The notes below the pieces were generated by a model that saw nothing but the letters and a program-made list of their open reading frames with translations, was not told the DNA's origin and searched no databases. A stretch of DNA of 5,300 bases from an uncultured Ruminococcus sp. (GTDB lineage: Bacteria; Bacillota; Clostridia; Oscillospirales; Ruminococcaceae): the NCBI GenBank assembly GCA_947178195.1, contig CAMWXM010000204.1, positions 1 through 5,300 of the forward strand, in the 5' to 3' direction. Positions 1-5,206 of this stretch are shown in pieces. Positions within the stretch are counted from its first letter, which is position 1. Every line of letters starts with the position of its first letter. A program made the translations under genes and the position numbers.

Positions 1-815
1 CCCAGAACCAGAATAGCGTCTGCATGATTAAACCCGAAATCCTGCCCGATAGAAATATCATCATAATTATCAAAATCAACAGAAATATCATCAATCTCCC
101 AATTTTTAAGAATCAGACCTCCCGTCTCACCCCATTCACCCAGTCCATAGATTTTATATCCTTCAGGGTCAGTTATTTTTCTTCTGTCCATTCGTTTGCG
201 GTAAGCGTCATCAATAAAACGATTTTGCAAATAAGTACTGTGATGAGTAAAAACATCTGAATCTGGCATGTCAAAAAACATTCGCTTGATCCAGTGATTA
301 GCGCTTACCGGATTAAAGGTCATTCGTATCTGATAAAACAACCCTTCCGGCAGCTTTCCCCTGAGTCTGTCGTCAATGATTTCAAAATCATCCTGAGAAA
401 ATTCCGTAGCCTCTTCAAGCCATACGTCAGTCAGATTACCATAAGGAAAGGTAATAGATTTAAGCTTTTCACGCTGCCGCTCATCATTCATTCCACGAAA
501 AATGATCTGATTTCCGTTCGCCTTACAGAAGATAGCCGGAGACGAATAATTGATCTGCCAAAATTTTTTTGAATTATTTCCAAAAAGTCTGTCTATTGCA
601 CTGCAAAGCTCAGCGAAGGTACTATTTTTATTGCTGGTATCAGATTTTCTCAAAACCAGAAGATTTCTCCCCTTGTCTTTTAAAATACGCAGAATATAAT
701 GAGCAGCAGTATCTGCAGATTTTCCCGAACCTGCAGACCCCATAAGCGCTACATATCGCTTGTCTGACAAATTGGCGTCATGGAACACATAATTAAATTC
801 AGCATTAATGTTCAT
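1..815 (-). CDS. Phage terminase large subunit, 5' part (runs off left edge)
   Basis: This is the ATP-driven motor and nuclease that cuts and packages phage DNA into the prohead. The reading frame is open from ATG at 815 to the window edge (271 codons), so the C-terminal part is outside. Visible landmarks are a Walker A loop GSAGSGKS (residues 26-33), a Walker B strand ending VWLEEATE (131-138, with paired acidic E134/E135), the coupling motif TFNP (166-169), and the beginning of the RNase H-like nuclease at GQDFG (257-261), where D259 would be the first metal-binding Asp. The family is usually about 400-450 residues, so roughly a third is missing. It matches the PBSX XtmB/Terminase_3 type. 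The start overlaps the end of the upstream gene by 11 bases and is preceded by a GGTGA-like site, implying translational coupling. No stop or frameshift is seen in the visible part. The family assignment rests on recognised motifs, not on a search. Confidence 0.93.
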   Translation of the reverse strand, partial: MNINAEFNYVFHDANLSDKRYVALMGSAGSGKSADTAAHYILRILKDKGRNLLVLRKSDTSNKNSTFAELCSAIDRLFGNNSKKFWQINYSSPAIFCKANGNQIIFRGMNDERQREKLKSITFPYGNLTDVWLEEATEFSQDDFEIIDDRLRGKLPEGLFYQIRMTFNPVSANHWIKRMFFDMPDSDVFTHHSTYLQNRFIDDAYRKRMDRRKITDPEGYKIYGLGEWGETGGLILKNWEIDDISVDFDNYDDISIGQDFGFNHADAILVL

Positions 816-993
816 TGTTTTCACCATAGTCAATAGTAACGTTTACGGAATTGTCTGAAGCGGAATTTTTATTTTCCGATTGACTGTTCTTCAGATCGAT
901 CAGAATGCCCATAGCCTTCATGCGTTCCGAAGCGGAATTTTCCTTATTGCTGATAATTTCAGAAAGCTCTCTCATACAATCATTTATTGACAT
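805..993 (-). CDS. Probable short terminase small subunit-like protein
   Basis: This 62-residue protein sits directly upstream of, and overlaps, the terminase large-subunit gene, which is the usual place of the small subunit that recognises phage DNA. The segment SASERMKAMGILIDL (about residues 21-35) resembles the conserved helix found near the C-terminus of many small terminases (pattern ERxKALELLGK), followed by a polar linker and an acidic-hydrophobic tail VNVTIDYGE (about 50-58), a region that in relatives contacts the large subunit or closes the ring. The N-terminal DNA-binding helix-turn-helix of ordinary small terminases (about 150-200 residues) is absent. I chose ATG at 993, because GGTAGG lies six bases upstream; a GTG at 1008 in the same frame would add five residues but would swallow that ribosome site. 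A NSAS motif occurs twice, 24 residues apart. It could instead be an unrelated small phage protein. Confidence 0.6.
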   Translation of the reverse strand: MSINDCMRELSEIISNKENSASERMKAMGILIDLKNSQSENKNSASDNSVNVTIDYGENNEH

Positions 994-1014
994 AATTTTC
1001 CTACCCACTCATAA

Positions 1015-1036
1015 TTATCACCATCCTTTCTGATAA
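1015..1036. repeat. Inverted repeat TTATCA-N10-TGATAA in terminase leader
   Basis: Perfect six-base arms separated by ten bases, lying just downstream of the candidate leftward -10 and upstream of the small-subunit start. It could be an operator or a weak hairpin in the 5' leader. The arms are AT-rich and short, so chance is possible. Confidence 0.35.
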
Positions 1037-1037
1037 C

Positions 1038-1071
1038 AGTATAATTATTTTGAAAGTGCAAAAGAATGCAA
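1038..1071 (-). promoter_or_regulatory. Candidate leftward late promoter with activator-type repeats
   Basis: Reading leftwards, a TATACT -10 hexamer lies at 1043-1038, but the -35 position 17 bases upstream is TTCTTT, a poor match. In its place are two direct copies of TTGCAY with 10-base spacing (1071-1066 and 1061-1056), one helical turn apart. That is the form expected of a promoter needing an activator. It would transcribe the small gene and the terminase. The dependence on the regulator at 1328-1738 is inference. Confidence 0.4.
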
Positions 1072-1095
1072 TTGTATTTGATGCTAAAAAAGCTA

Positions 1096-1124
1096 TTGAC
1101 AATAAAGAAATTATATGGTATACT
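1096..1124 (+). promoter_or_regulatory. Strong sigma-A promoter P1, rightward
   Basis: A perfect TTGACA -35 (1096-1101), a 17-base spacer and a TATACT -10 (1119-1124) with an extended TG one base upstream (1116-1117). The predicted start is near 1131. It drives the Cys-rich small gene and the sigma-like regulator. Such a strong unregulated core promoter implies that a repressor keeps it off; a candidate operator overlaps its start site. Confidence 0.85.
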
Positions 1125-1133
1125 ATCTTTAGA

Positions 1134-1144
1134 TTTCTGAACTT
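1134..1144. promoter_or_regulatory. Candidate operator at P1 (TTTCTGAACTT)
   Basis: This 11-base word lies immediately downstream of the P1 start region and recurs exactly at 1813-1823 inside promoter P2. Its position would block initiation. The likely binder is the XRE protein encoded at 1902-2345. This is inferred from sharing and position only. Confidence 0.4.
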
Positions 1145-1197
1145 ACCACGTAGCAATAGTTTAGCTTTGTAAACAAGTTTGATGGAGGAAAAAATGA

Positions 1198-1350
1198 ATG
1201 AGCGCATGTATGTATGATCGTTTCGAGCCATGCGAGCACAATTGTAAATGGTGTAAAAGAAATGAAGATGAAAAAGAAAATGATAATAAAGATTTTTTAT
1301 ATGAATATGAAAAGGAGGAAAAAATAATTGACAAAAGAGCAATTGGATAA
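1198..1350 (+). CDS. 50-residue Cys-rich small protein, possible zinc binder
   Basis: I do not recognise the family. The protein has four cysteines at residues 4, 12, 16 and 19 (spacing CX7CX3CX2C) with a His at 14, the core being PCEHNCKWC, followed by a very charged, Glu/Lys/Asn-rich tail. The cluster suggests a small zinc-binding knuckle, but that is inference. A GGAGG at 1184-1188 lies nine bases from ATG 1198; a second ATG at 1194, five bases from the site and in another frame, gives only seven codons. The gene is the first after promoter P1, and its 3' end overlaps the start of the sigma-like regulator by 23 bases, while its coding sequence contains that gene's AGGAGG site, so translation of the two is probably coupled. 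Base composition is as AT-rich as the neighbour's. The composition of the tail leaves some doubt that it is translated. Confidence 0.6.
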   Translation: MSACMYDRFEPCEHNCKWCKRNEDEKENDNKDFLYEYEKEEKIIDKRAIG

Positions 1351-1738
1351 AATCAAATATCTCAATCGTCTGTACTATGCTGAAATGAAATTAAAATCAT
1401 CTGATTCAATAAAAAAGGACGATAAAAAACGTGCAAAAAAAATAATAGAGCTATTTCCTGCAAAGACTGACGATACCTTTTGGGAATGTAAAAAAGAAGC
1501 GGTAGATTTGTATAAAAAAGCTGCCATATTATACTTGAAAATAATTAAAGAATACAGACAAATAAGAGAAGAAACAGAAAAAATAATAAACAGTGCCGAA
1601 GATGACGAATTGAGCACAATATTAAAATATCGTTACATAGAATATAAGTCCTGGGAAGAAATTGCCGGAATAATGTATTATAGCCTGCGAACTATCAAAT
1701 ACAAACACAAAACTGCAATAGACAAAATAAATATATGA
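1328..1738 (+). CDS. Sigma region 4-like phage late transcription regulator (DUF1492/ArpU/Xpf type)
   Basis: This 136-residue protein probably switches on late phage genes by binding DNA near a promoter. The N-terminal two thirds are Lys/Glu-rich and helical (about residues 1-90, likely coiled). The C-terminus (about 91-134) reads like sigma-70 region 4: an EDDELSTILKYRYIE segment, then SWEEIAGIM (108-116) as the first helix of a helix-turn-helix and YSLRTIKYKHKTAIDKI (118-134) as the recognition helix. This layout is typical of DUF1492 and related ArpU/RinA/Xpf regulators, usually found just before the terminase genes. The start is TTG at 1328, nine bases after AGGAGG (1313-1318); no ATG occurs near the start. 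It is the second gene of the P1 operon. Oddly, it points away from the terminase genes, so it would act on a divergent promoter. The regulator class is well supported; the target is inferred. Confidence 0.8.
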   Translation: MTKEQLDKIKYLNRLYYAEMKLKSSDSIKKDDKKRAKKIIELFPAKTDDTFWECKKEAVDLYKKAAILYLKIIKEYRQIREETEKIINSAEDDELSTILKYRYIEYKSWEEIAGIMYYSLRTIKYKHKTAIDKINI

Positions 1739-1805
1739 CGACAGCTTTATTTAGCAGATCATTTTACGAAGAAAGTTTAGATTTATGGATTTTTTTAAAA
1801 AACAG

Positions 1806-1834
1806 TTGATATTTTCTGAACTTTGTGATATAAT
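1806..1834 (+). promoter_or_regulatory. Strong sigma-A promoter P2 for repressor operon
   Basis: TTGATA -35 (1806-1811), 17-base spacer and perfect TATAAT -10 (1829-1834) with an extended TG (1826-1827). The predicted start is near 1841, giving a leader of about 60 bases before the repressor ATG. A candidate operator (1813-1823) fills the spacer, so the repressor may control its own synthesis. Confidence 0.87.
1813..1823. promoter_or_regulatory. Candidate operator at P2 (TTTCTGAACTT)
   Basis: Exact copy of the 11-base word at 1134-1144, here lying between the -35 and -10 elements. Occupancy would prevent RNA polymerase binding and give autorepression. It is identified only by sequence sharing. 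Confidence 0.4.
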
Positions 1835-1852
1835 AAGAGAAAGATGATATAT

Positions 1853-1870
1853 AAGGCAACACTGCGCAAA
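1853..1870 (+). repeat. Left copy of an 18-base inverted repeat flanking the repressor-ImmA genes
   Basis: AAGGCAACACTGCGCAAA here matches, in 15 of 18 positions with only transitions differing, the reverse complement of 2825-2842, the right arm of the terminator. It lies in the leader of the repressor mRNA, just after P2. It may be a dispersed genomic repeat or a relic of a terminal inverted repeat. Confidence 0.5.
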
Positions 1871-1901
1871 GATTAAAAAATAAGACTTAGGAGGCAGCTA
1901 A

Positions 1902-2345
1902 ATGAAAGAGTTTCATCAAAGGCTCAAAGAAGTACTAAAAGAAAAGGGTATATCACAAACTGAACTATGTATAAGAACCGGAATCCCCAAATCAGCCATG
2001 AGTCAGTACATATCAGGGTCATTCCGACCCAAACAGGAACGGACGCATGCAATAGCCCGGGCACTTGGAGTAAGCGAAGAATGGTTAAGAGGTCAGTCGT
2101 CTGAAAAAAACGAAAAGGAAATGGAAGTCGAATTATCAAAAGAAACGATAATGTTTGCATTATTAAAAGACAAGTTAGAAAACGAATCGAGCGATGATAT
2201 AGCGGAAAGGAAGGAAGAAATAACCGACGAAATATATGAAGAAGTAAAGCAATTTGCGGAAATGGTAATGCTGCGGGAAGAGACTAAGAAAAAAAACAGG
2301 GAGAAAAATTCTGGCAGAAGCGGTCAGCCTGCAAAAAGGAAATAG
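1902..2345 (+). CDS. XRE-family phage repressor (CI/ImmR-like)
   Basis: A 147-residue DNA-binding protein that probably maintains the silent state of the element. Residues about 6-62 form a HTH_3/XRE domain: the helix pair around KGISQTELCIRTG (15-27) and PKSAMSQYISG (29-39), the latter carrying the recognition helix, then the typical ARALGVSEEWLRG end (52-64). The rest (65-147) is charged and helical, with EEVKQFAEMV (113-122) like the C-terminal helix of other short phage repressors, and a basic tail. There is no LexA/CI-type Ser-Lys self-cleavage domain, so RecA-triggered autocleavage is unlikely; inactivation by the metallopeptidase encoded 22 bases downstream is the expected route, as for ImmR/ImmA of ICEBs1. 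ATG 1902 follows AGGAGG (1889-1894) by seven bases. It is transcribed from P2. The exact operator is not known. Confidence 0.88.
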   Translation: MKEFHQRLKEVLKEKGISQTELCIRTGIPKSAMSQYISGSFRPKQERTHAIARALGVSEEWLRGQSSEKNEKEMEVELSKETIMFALLKDKLENESSDDIAERKEEITDEIYEEVKQFAEMVMLREETKKKNREKNSGRSGQPAKRK

Positions 2346-2367
2346 GAAAAACAGCGAGGTAAAGCCT

Positions 2368-2772
2368 ATGGATAAGATTCTGGAACTTGATATGCTTGCC
2401 GAAGCAGATCAGATTGAGATTTTAAGCATTAATTCAAATAAATGCCAAGCCATATCTATACAGACAGAAAGCGGCGATTGTTATATTGGGATAAACAACA
2501 AAAAAATGACAAGAGCCGAAGAAACGGTATGCAAAGCTCACGAATTGGGACATTGTGAAACGGGATCCTTTTACAACAGATATTCAAAATTTGATTTAAT
2601 ATCCAAAAATGAGCGTCGTGCAGATATATGGGCGATAAAAAAGCTTATACCCCAATCCGAACTGACAAACGCATTAAAAAATGGCATAACAGAGATATGG
2701 GAATTAGCCGAGCATTTTGATGTAACGGAAGAATTTATACGTAAAGCATGTGAATATTACGGTTTCATGTAG
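2368..2772 (+). CDS. ImmA/IrrE-type metallopeptidase
   Basis: A 134-residue, probably cytoplasmic, zinc-dependent peptidase of the ImmA/IrrE family (Peptidase_M78). The active-site motif is AHELGH (57-62), with H58 and H62 as zinc ligands and E59 as the catalytic residue. NERRADIWAI (81-90) supplies the usual third-ligand region, E82, in the form typical of the family (NExxADxWA). The C-terminal part (about 98-134) has the short helical segment ITEIWELAEHFDVTEEFIRKACEYYG seen in split form in phage ImmA proteins, and it ends soon after. The gene follows the repressor by 22 bases with its own GAGGT site (2356-2360), so the two form one operon. By analogy with ICEBs1 ImmA and PBSX XkdA, it would cleave the neighbouring repressor on an SOS or similar signal. 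The substrate is inferred from context; the peptidase assignment is secure. Confidence 0.9.
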   Translation: MDKILELDMLAEADQIEILSINSNKCQAISIQTESGDCYIGINNKKMTRAEETVCKAHELGHCETGSFYNRYSKFDLISKNERRADIWAIKKLIPQSELTNALKNGITEIWELAEHFDVTEEFIRKACEYYGFM

Positions 2773-2804
2773 TATTGCAGAATATAGAATTTTATAGCAT
2801 AACA

Positions 2805-2842
2805 AAGGCAGCATTGTACGATTTTTCGTGCAGTGCTGCCTT
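2805..2842 (+). terminator. Strong intrinsic terminator between convergent operons
   Basis: A 16-pair stem (arms 2805-2820 and 2827-2842) closes on a six-base ATTTTT loop; the outer nine pairs are perfect. Two G-T pairs (2814/2833 and 2817/2830) are wobbles in the plus-strand RNA but A-C mismatches in the minus-strand RNA, so the hairpin is best adapted to rightward transcription from the repressor operon. A moderately T-rich tail follows. It may also stop the leftward operon, whose last stop codon is five bases away. Confidence 0.85.
2825..2842 (-). repeat. Right copy of the 18-base inverted repeat (terminator arm)
   Basis: Read on the minus strand this is AAGGCAGCACTGCACGAA, 15 of 18 identical to 1853-1870. 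The pair brackets exactly the repressor and ImmA genes. Since this copy is also half of the terminator stem, a shared hairpin-derived repeat is the simplest alternative to a mobile unit. Confidence 0.5.
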
Positions 2843-2846
2843 AAAT

Positions 2847-4025
2847 TTATTTAAGATAAGCGACAATATTTTTTATGATTTCAGGAGATTCGTATTTTGT
2901 TTTTGTTCCGTCTAAAATTGCAAAAGAGAAATTATCGGCAATACATTCTTCTGCTGCTATTACATAATCAGTATTTTTACCGACAACCTCCCAGAAATCC
3001 GATGCATCAGACAGATTGTAAGTTTCAGTAAGATTATCTACGGGAACTAAAACAGAAGATGACCTAAGCTGAAAATCATCTGCCGGTGTGCTGAATGGTT
3101 TATTAATGAGCCATATCAAATAGCAAGCACGTTTTTTACCGTTTATGGTAAAGGTTGCATAAGAATCATATTTTTCAACATCAGGATTTGCTGCTAACAT
3201 ATCTTTAATTTCCGCCGGAAATTCGGGTTCTTTATCAGCGATAGAAAATCCTATAAATTTATACATATCCTTTCTGAATTTTGGATCTGATCTGCTTAGA
3301 CAGTGAAAAAGCTCATGAACTACAACTCGCTTTATAAAATTCTTACCCGAATTAGAAATAAACGAATTAGAAAGATATATCTGATTATTTTTAAGGGTAT
3401 ATCCGGCTGCACCGATTTCATCTTTAGCAGTAGTTTTAATAAAAATCAGTTCATCCTTGAGCGGAAGCTCATATCCGTTTTTGTTTATTTCTCTTTGGAT
3501 TTCGGAAACCACCTCAAACAGTAAGGCTTTCTGTGAGGTTGAGAAATCAAGTATCTGTTCTCCTGCAAATTTCCTAAACTGCTCTGCTGTTGTATTTTCC
3601 TGCTTCATTCTGTAATTCAGATTTTGCTGGGTAAGGCTGTTAAAATACGCTTCATTTTCAAGTTTTAATTTAATACCATCTGTTTTGCTTGCAAAGCGGA
3701 AATTTATCTGAGTTTTTGAAGAATATCTTCCGGCAAGATTTATTGCAATAGCCGCTGCATCACGAATATTGCGTGCCCCATCATAATTATAGTCTGCACA
3801 TGCCGGCAGTTTATCCTTCGTGCCCTTTGCACAGGATATTGCAATAGCTGCTGCATCTCTTATATTTAACTTCCCGTTGCCGTCTGCGTCCCCTCTGATA
3901 GCCGATTCCGATGCTGTAACAATAATATTAACAGTATCATTTTTATTCAACGGCTTTATTTCACAGAAAATCAAAAATGTCAATACAAACGTAGTAACAA
4001 CAGATATTAGCTTTTTTATTTTCAT
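2847..4025 (-). CDS. Secreted dockerin-bearing HExxH metallopeptidase
   Basis: A 392-residue exported protein. Residues 1-20 are a basic start plus hydrophobic core of a signal peptide, with likely cleavage near residue 38. Directly after it comes a type I dockerin (about 44-99): two calcium-binding loops with ideal spacing, D46-D48-N50-N54-D57 and D78-N80-D82-N86-D89, each followed by the same IRDAAAIAI helix. Dockerins bind cohesins on scaffoldins, so the enzyme should join a cellulosome- or amylosome-like surface complex. The C-terminal domain has VVVHELFH (234-241), zinc ligands H237/H241 and catalytic E238, and AAEECIADNF (357-366), where E359 or E360 is a plausible third ligand as in gluzincins. 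I cannot name the peptidase family and the substrate is unknown. ATG 4025 follows AAGGAGG by nine bases. It lies 14 bases after the VanY-type gene and is surely co-transcribed. Confidence 0.85.
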   Translation of the reverse strand: MKIKKLISVVTTFVLTFLIFCEIKPLNKNDTVNIIVTASESAIRGDADGNGKLNIRDAAAIAISCAKGTKDKLPACADYNYDGARNIRDAAAIAINLAGRYSSKTQINFRFASKTDGIKLKLENEAYFNSLTQQNLNYRMKQENTTAEQFRKFAGEQILDFSTSQKALLFEVVSEIQREINKNGYELPLKDELIFIKTTAKDEIGAAGYTLKNNQIYLSNSFISNSGKNFIKRVVVHELFHCLSRSDPKFRKDMYKFIGFSIADKEPEFPAEIKDMLAANPDVEKYDSYATFTINGKKRACYLIWLINKPFSTPADDFQLRSSSVLVPVDNLTETYNLSDASDFWEVVGKNTDYVIAAEECIADNFSFAILDGTKTKYESPEIIKNIVAYLK

Positions 4026-4039
4026 ATTTTTTATCCTCC

Positions 4040-5206
4040 TTAATCTTTATACACTGAATCCACACCCAGAAATTCCTCCAGACAAAGACCGCTTTCATAC
4101 ACTTCTGTCGCCTTTTCGACGCCGATAAAGCGAATATGCCAAGGCTCATACTGATAACCTGTAATATCCTGTTTACCTTCCGGGTATCTTATAATAAAGC
4201 CATATTTATGAGCGTTTACCTTTACCCAGTCGCTTTCAGGAGTAAGCCCGAAGGAATCATCAATAGAGTTCAAATCGAAGGTAAGTCCAGTCTGATGGTC
4301 AGAGTGTCCCGGCCTTGCGGAATAGGTATCAGCTGCTTCCTTACCATCTTTTTCAACATAACGGTTATATATTCTTTCCTGGTCGGCATAAGAACGATAG
4401 CTTGAAGAAATATAAATATCAAGTCCTTCTTCAGCAGCCGCATCCTGCATTTCATAAAAAGCGTTAAGAGCCTCCTCGTTTACACCCGGGTCGAAATCTG
4501 CCGGCAGCGAAAAGGTCTTGCTTGCCATCATTATACCATCTATGTAGGTAACGCCATCCTCTATAATTGTTTCATGATCACCGCTTTCCAGTGTATCAGG
4601 TTCGGTTTCATCAATATTGCTTTCGCTTTCAGCTGATACGTCCACTCTCAGATTAAGCAACTTATCTGTACCCTCAACCTCTGCGGTTATACCGCATATA
4701 CCGGCGTTTATCCCAGTAATTTCACCATTTTCGCTTACTATAGCCACAGAATTATCAGTACTTTGCCAGTTTTTAATATTATCGATACTGCCGTTTAACA
4801 CCTCCGGCGTAGCTTTTTCGCCTGTTGCCAGTTGGATATAAGTATCTTTAAAGCAGATCATGTTGTTATCCATAGTTTCCTCCAATGCTCCTGCCTGAAT
4901 TGCTTCGTTGTTCAGACCGGAAGAATCCGTAATCTGTGAAATGTTCTTATTATCATAAAATATAACAAAATATAATATAACAAGCATTGCCGTTGTAACT
5001 ACAGTGCCAATAACAATCAAAAGCACCGTCTGCTGCTTTCCAGATCGTTTCGATTGCTTTGGTTGCTTTGATTGTTTAGACTGTTTAGACTGTTTCAATT
5101 GCTTTGATTGTTTGGATTGTTTGGATTGTTTGGATTGCTTTGATTGCTTTGACTGTTTTGATTCTTTTGATCGTTTTGATTTATTCGAATTTTTCGCATT
5201 AGTCAT
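4040..5206 (-). CDS. Membrane-anchored VanY-type D,D-carboxypeptidase with Big_2-like domain
   Basis: A 388-residue peptidoglycan enzyme of family M15B that should remove the terminal D-Ala from stem peptides outside the cell. Order of parts: a basic cytoplasmic tail of 15 SKQ-like tripeptides (10-54), one membrane segment (about 60-84), a linker, a Big_2-like Ig domain (about 117-191, WQSTDNSVAIVSENGEITG core), an acidic linker (192-215) and the VanY domain (about 232-372). The latter has SSYRS (268-272), the zinc motif SDHQTGLTFD (302-311; ligands H304 and D311) and EPWH (354-357; catalytic E354, ligand H357). All expected catalytic residues are present. I chose ATG 5206, because GGGGAG lies eight bases upstream; the in-frame ATG at 5257 would add 17 residues but lacks a ribosome site. 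It is the first gene of a two-gene operon; its stop codon abuts the ribosome site of the dockerin gene. Confidence 0.92.
   Translation of the reverse strand: MTNAKNSNKSKRSKESKQSKQSKQSKQSKQSKQSKQLKQSKQSKQSKQPKQSKRSGKQQTVLLIVIGTVVTTAMLVILYFVIFYDNKNISQITDSSGLNNEAIQAGALEETMDNNMICFKDTYIQLATGEKATPEVLNGSIDNIKNWQSTDNSVAIVSENGEITGINAGICGITAEVEGTDKLLNLRVDVSAESESNIDETEPDTLESGDHETIIEDGVTYIDGIMMASKTFSLPADFDPGVNEEALNAFYEMQDAAAEEGLDIYISSSYRSYADQERIYNRYVEKDGKEAADTYSARPGHSDHQTGLTFDLNSIDDSFGLTPESDWVKVNAHKYGFIIRYPEGKQDITGYQYEPWHIRFIGVEKATEVYESGLCLEEFLGVDSVYKD
5045..5179 (-). repeat. Tandem 9-base coding repeat (15 units, SK[Q/R/E])
   Basis: Fifteen consecutive nine-base units encode Ser-Lys-Gln with variants (SKR at both ends, one SKE, one LKQ, one PKQ). 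Synonymous differences between units show that it is not freshly expanded, but such arrays can change length by slippage. It lies in the predicted cytoplasmic tail of the VanY-type protein. Confidence 0.93.

Noticed and set aside
24..572. Two plus-strand open frames of 78 and 92 codons (24-260 and 294-572)
   Set aside because: They lie entirely within the terminase large-subunit gene on the other strand, which has clear Walker and nuclease motifs; they have no recognisable domain.
1001..1342. Minus-strand 113-codon open frame
   Set aside because: It runs through the divergent promoter region and antisense to the Cys-rich and regulator genes; its composition (Phe/Leu/Tyr/His-rich) is that of the complement of Lys/Glu-rich coding sequence, and it ends across the leftward promoter.
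1375..1617. Minus-strand 80-codon frame resembling a hydrophobic protein
   Set aside because: Its Phe/Ser/Ile-rich content is the antisense of a Lys/Glu-rich helical protein; the plus-strand regulator is the real gene.
1739..1901. Possible small gene in the gap before the repressor (for example ATG at 1844)
   Set aside because: It yields only about ten codons without a ribosome site; the gap is explained by promoter P2 and the repressor leader.
1924..2160. Minus-strand 78-codon frame within the repressor gene
   Set aside because: It is antisense to a clear HTH domain, with no ribosome site or domain of its own.
3963..3965. Possible lipoprotein cysteine at residue 21 of the dockerin protein
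   Set aside because: The preceding residues LIF do not fit a lipobox, which needs a small residue just before Cys; ordinary signal peptidase cleavage is more likely.
3303..4405. Plus-strand frames inside the dockerin and VanY genes (3303-3524, 3820-4128, 4136-4405)
   Set aside because: All are antisense to well-defined catalytic or dockerin motifs and show no plausible function.
5045..5179. Regular short repeats considered as a CRISPR array
   Set aside because: The period is nine bases with no unique spacers and the units are codon triplets within an open reading frame.
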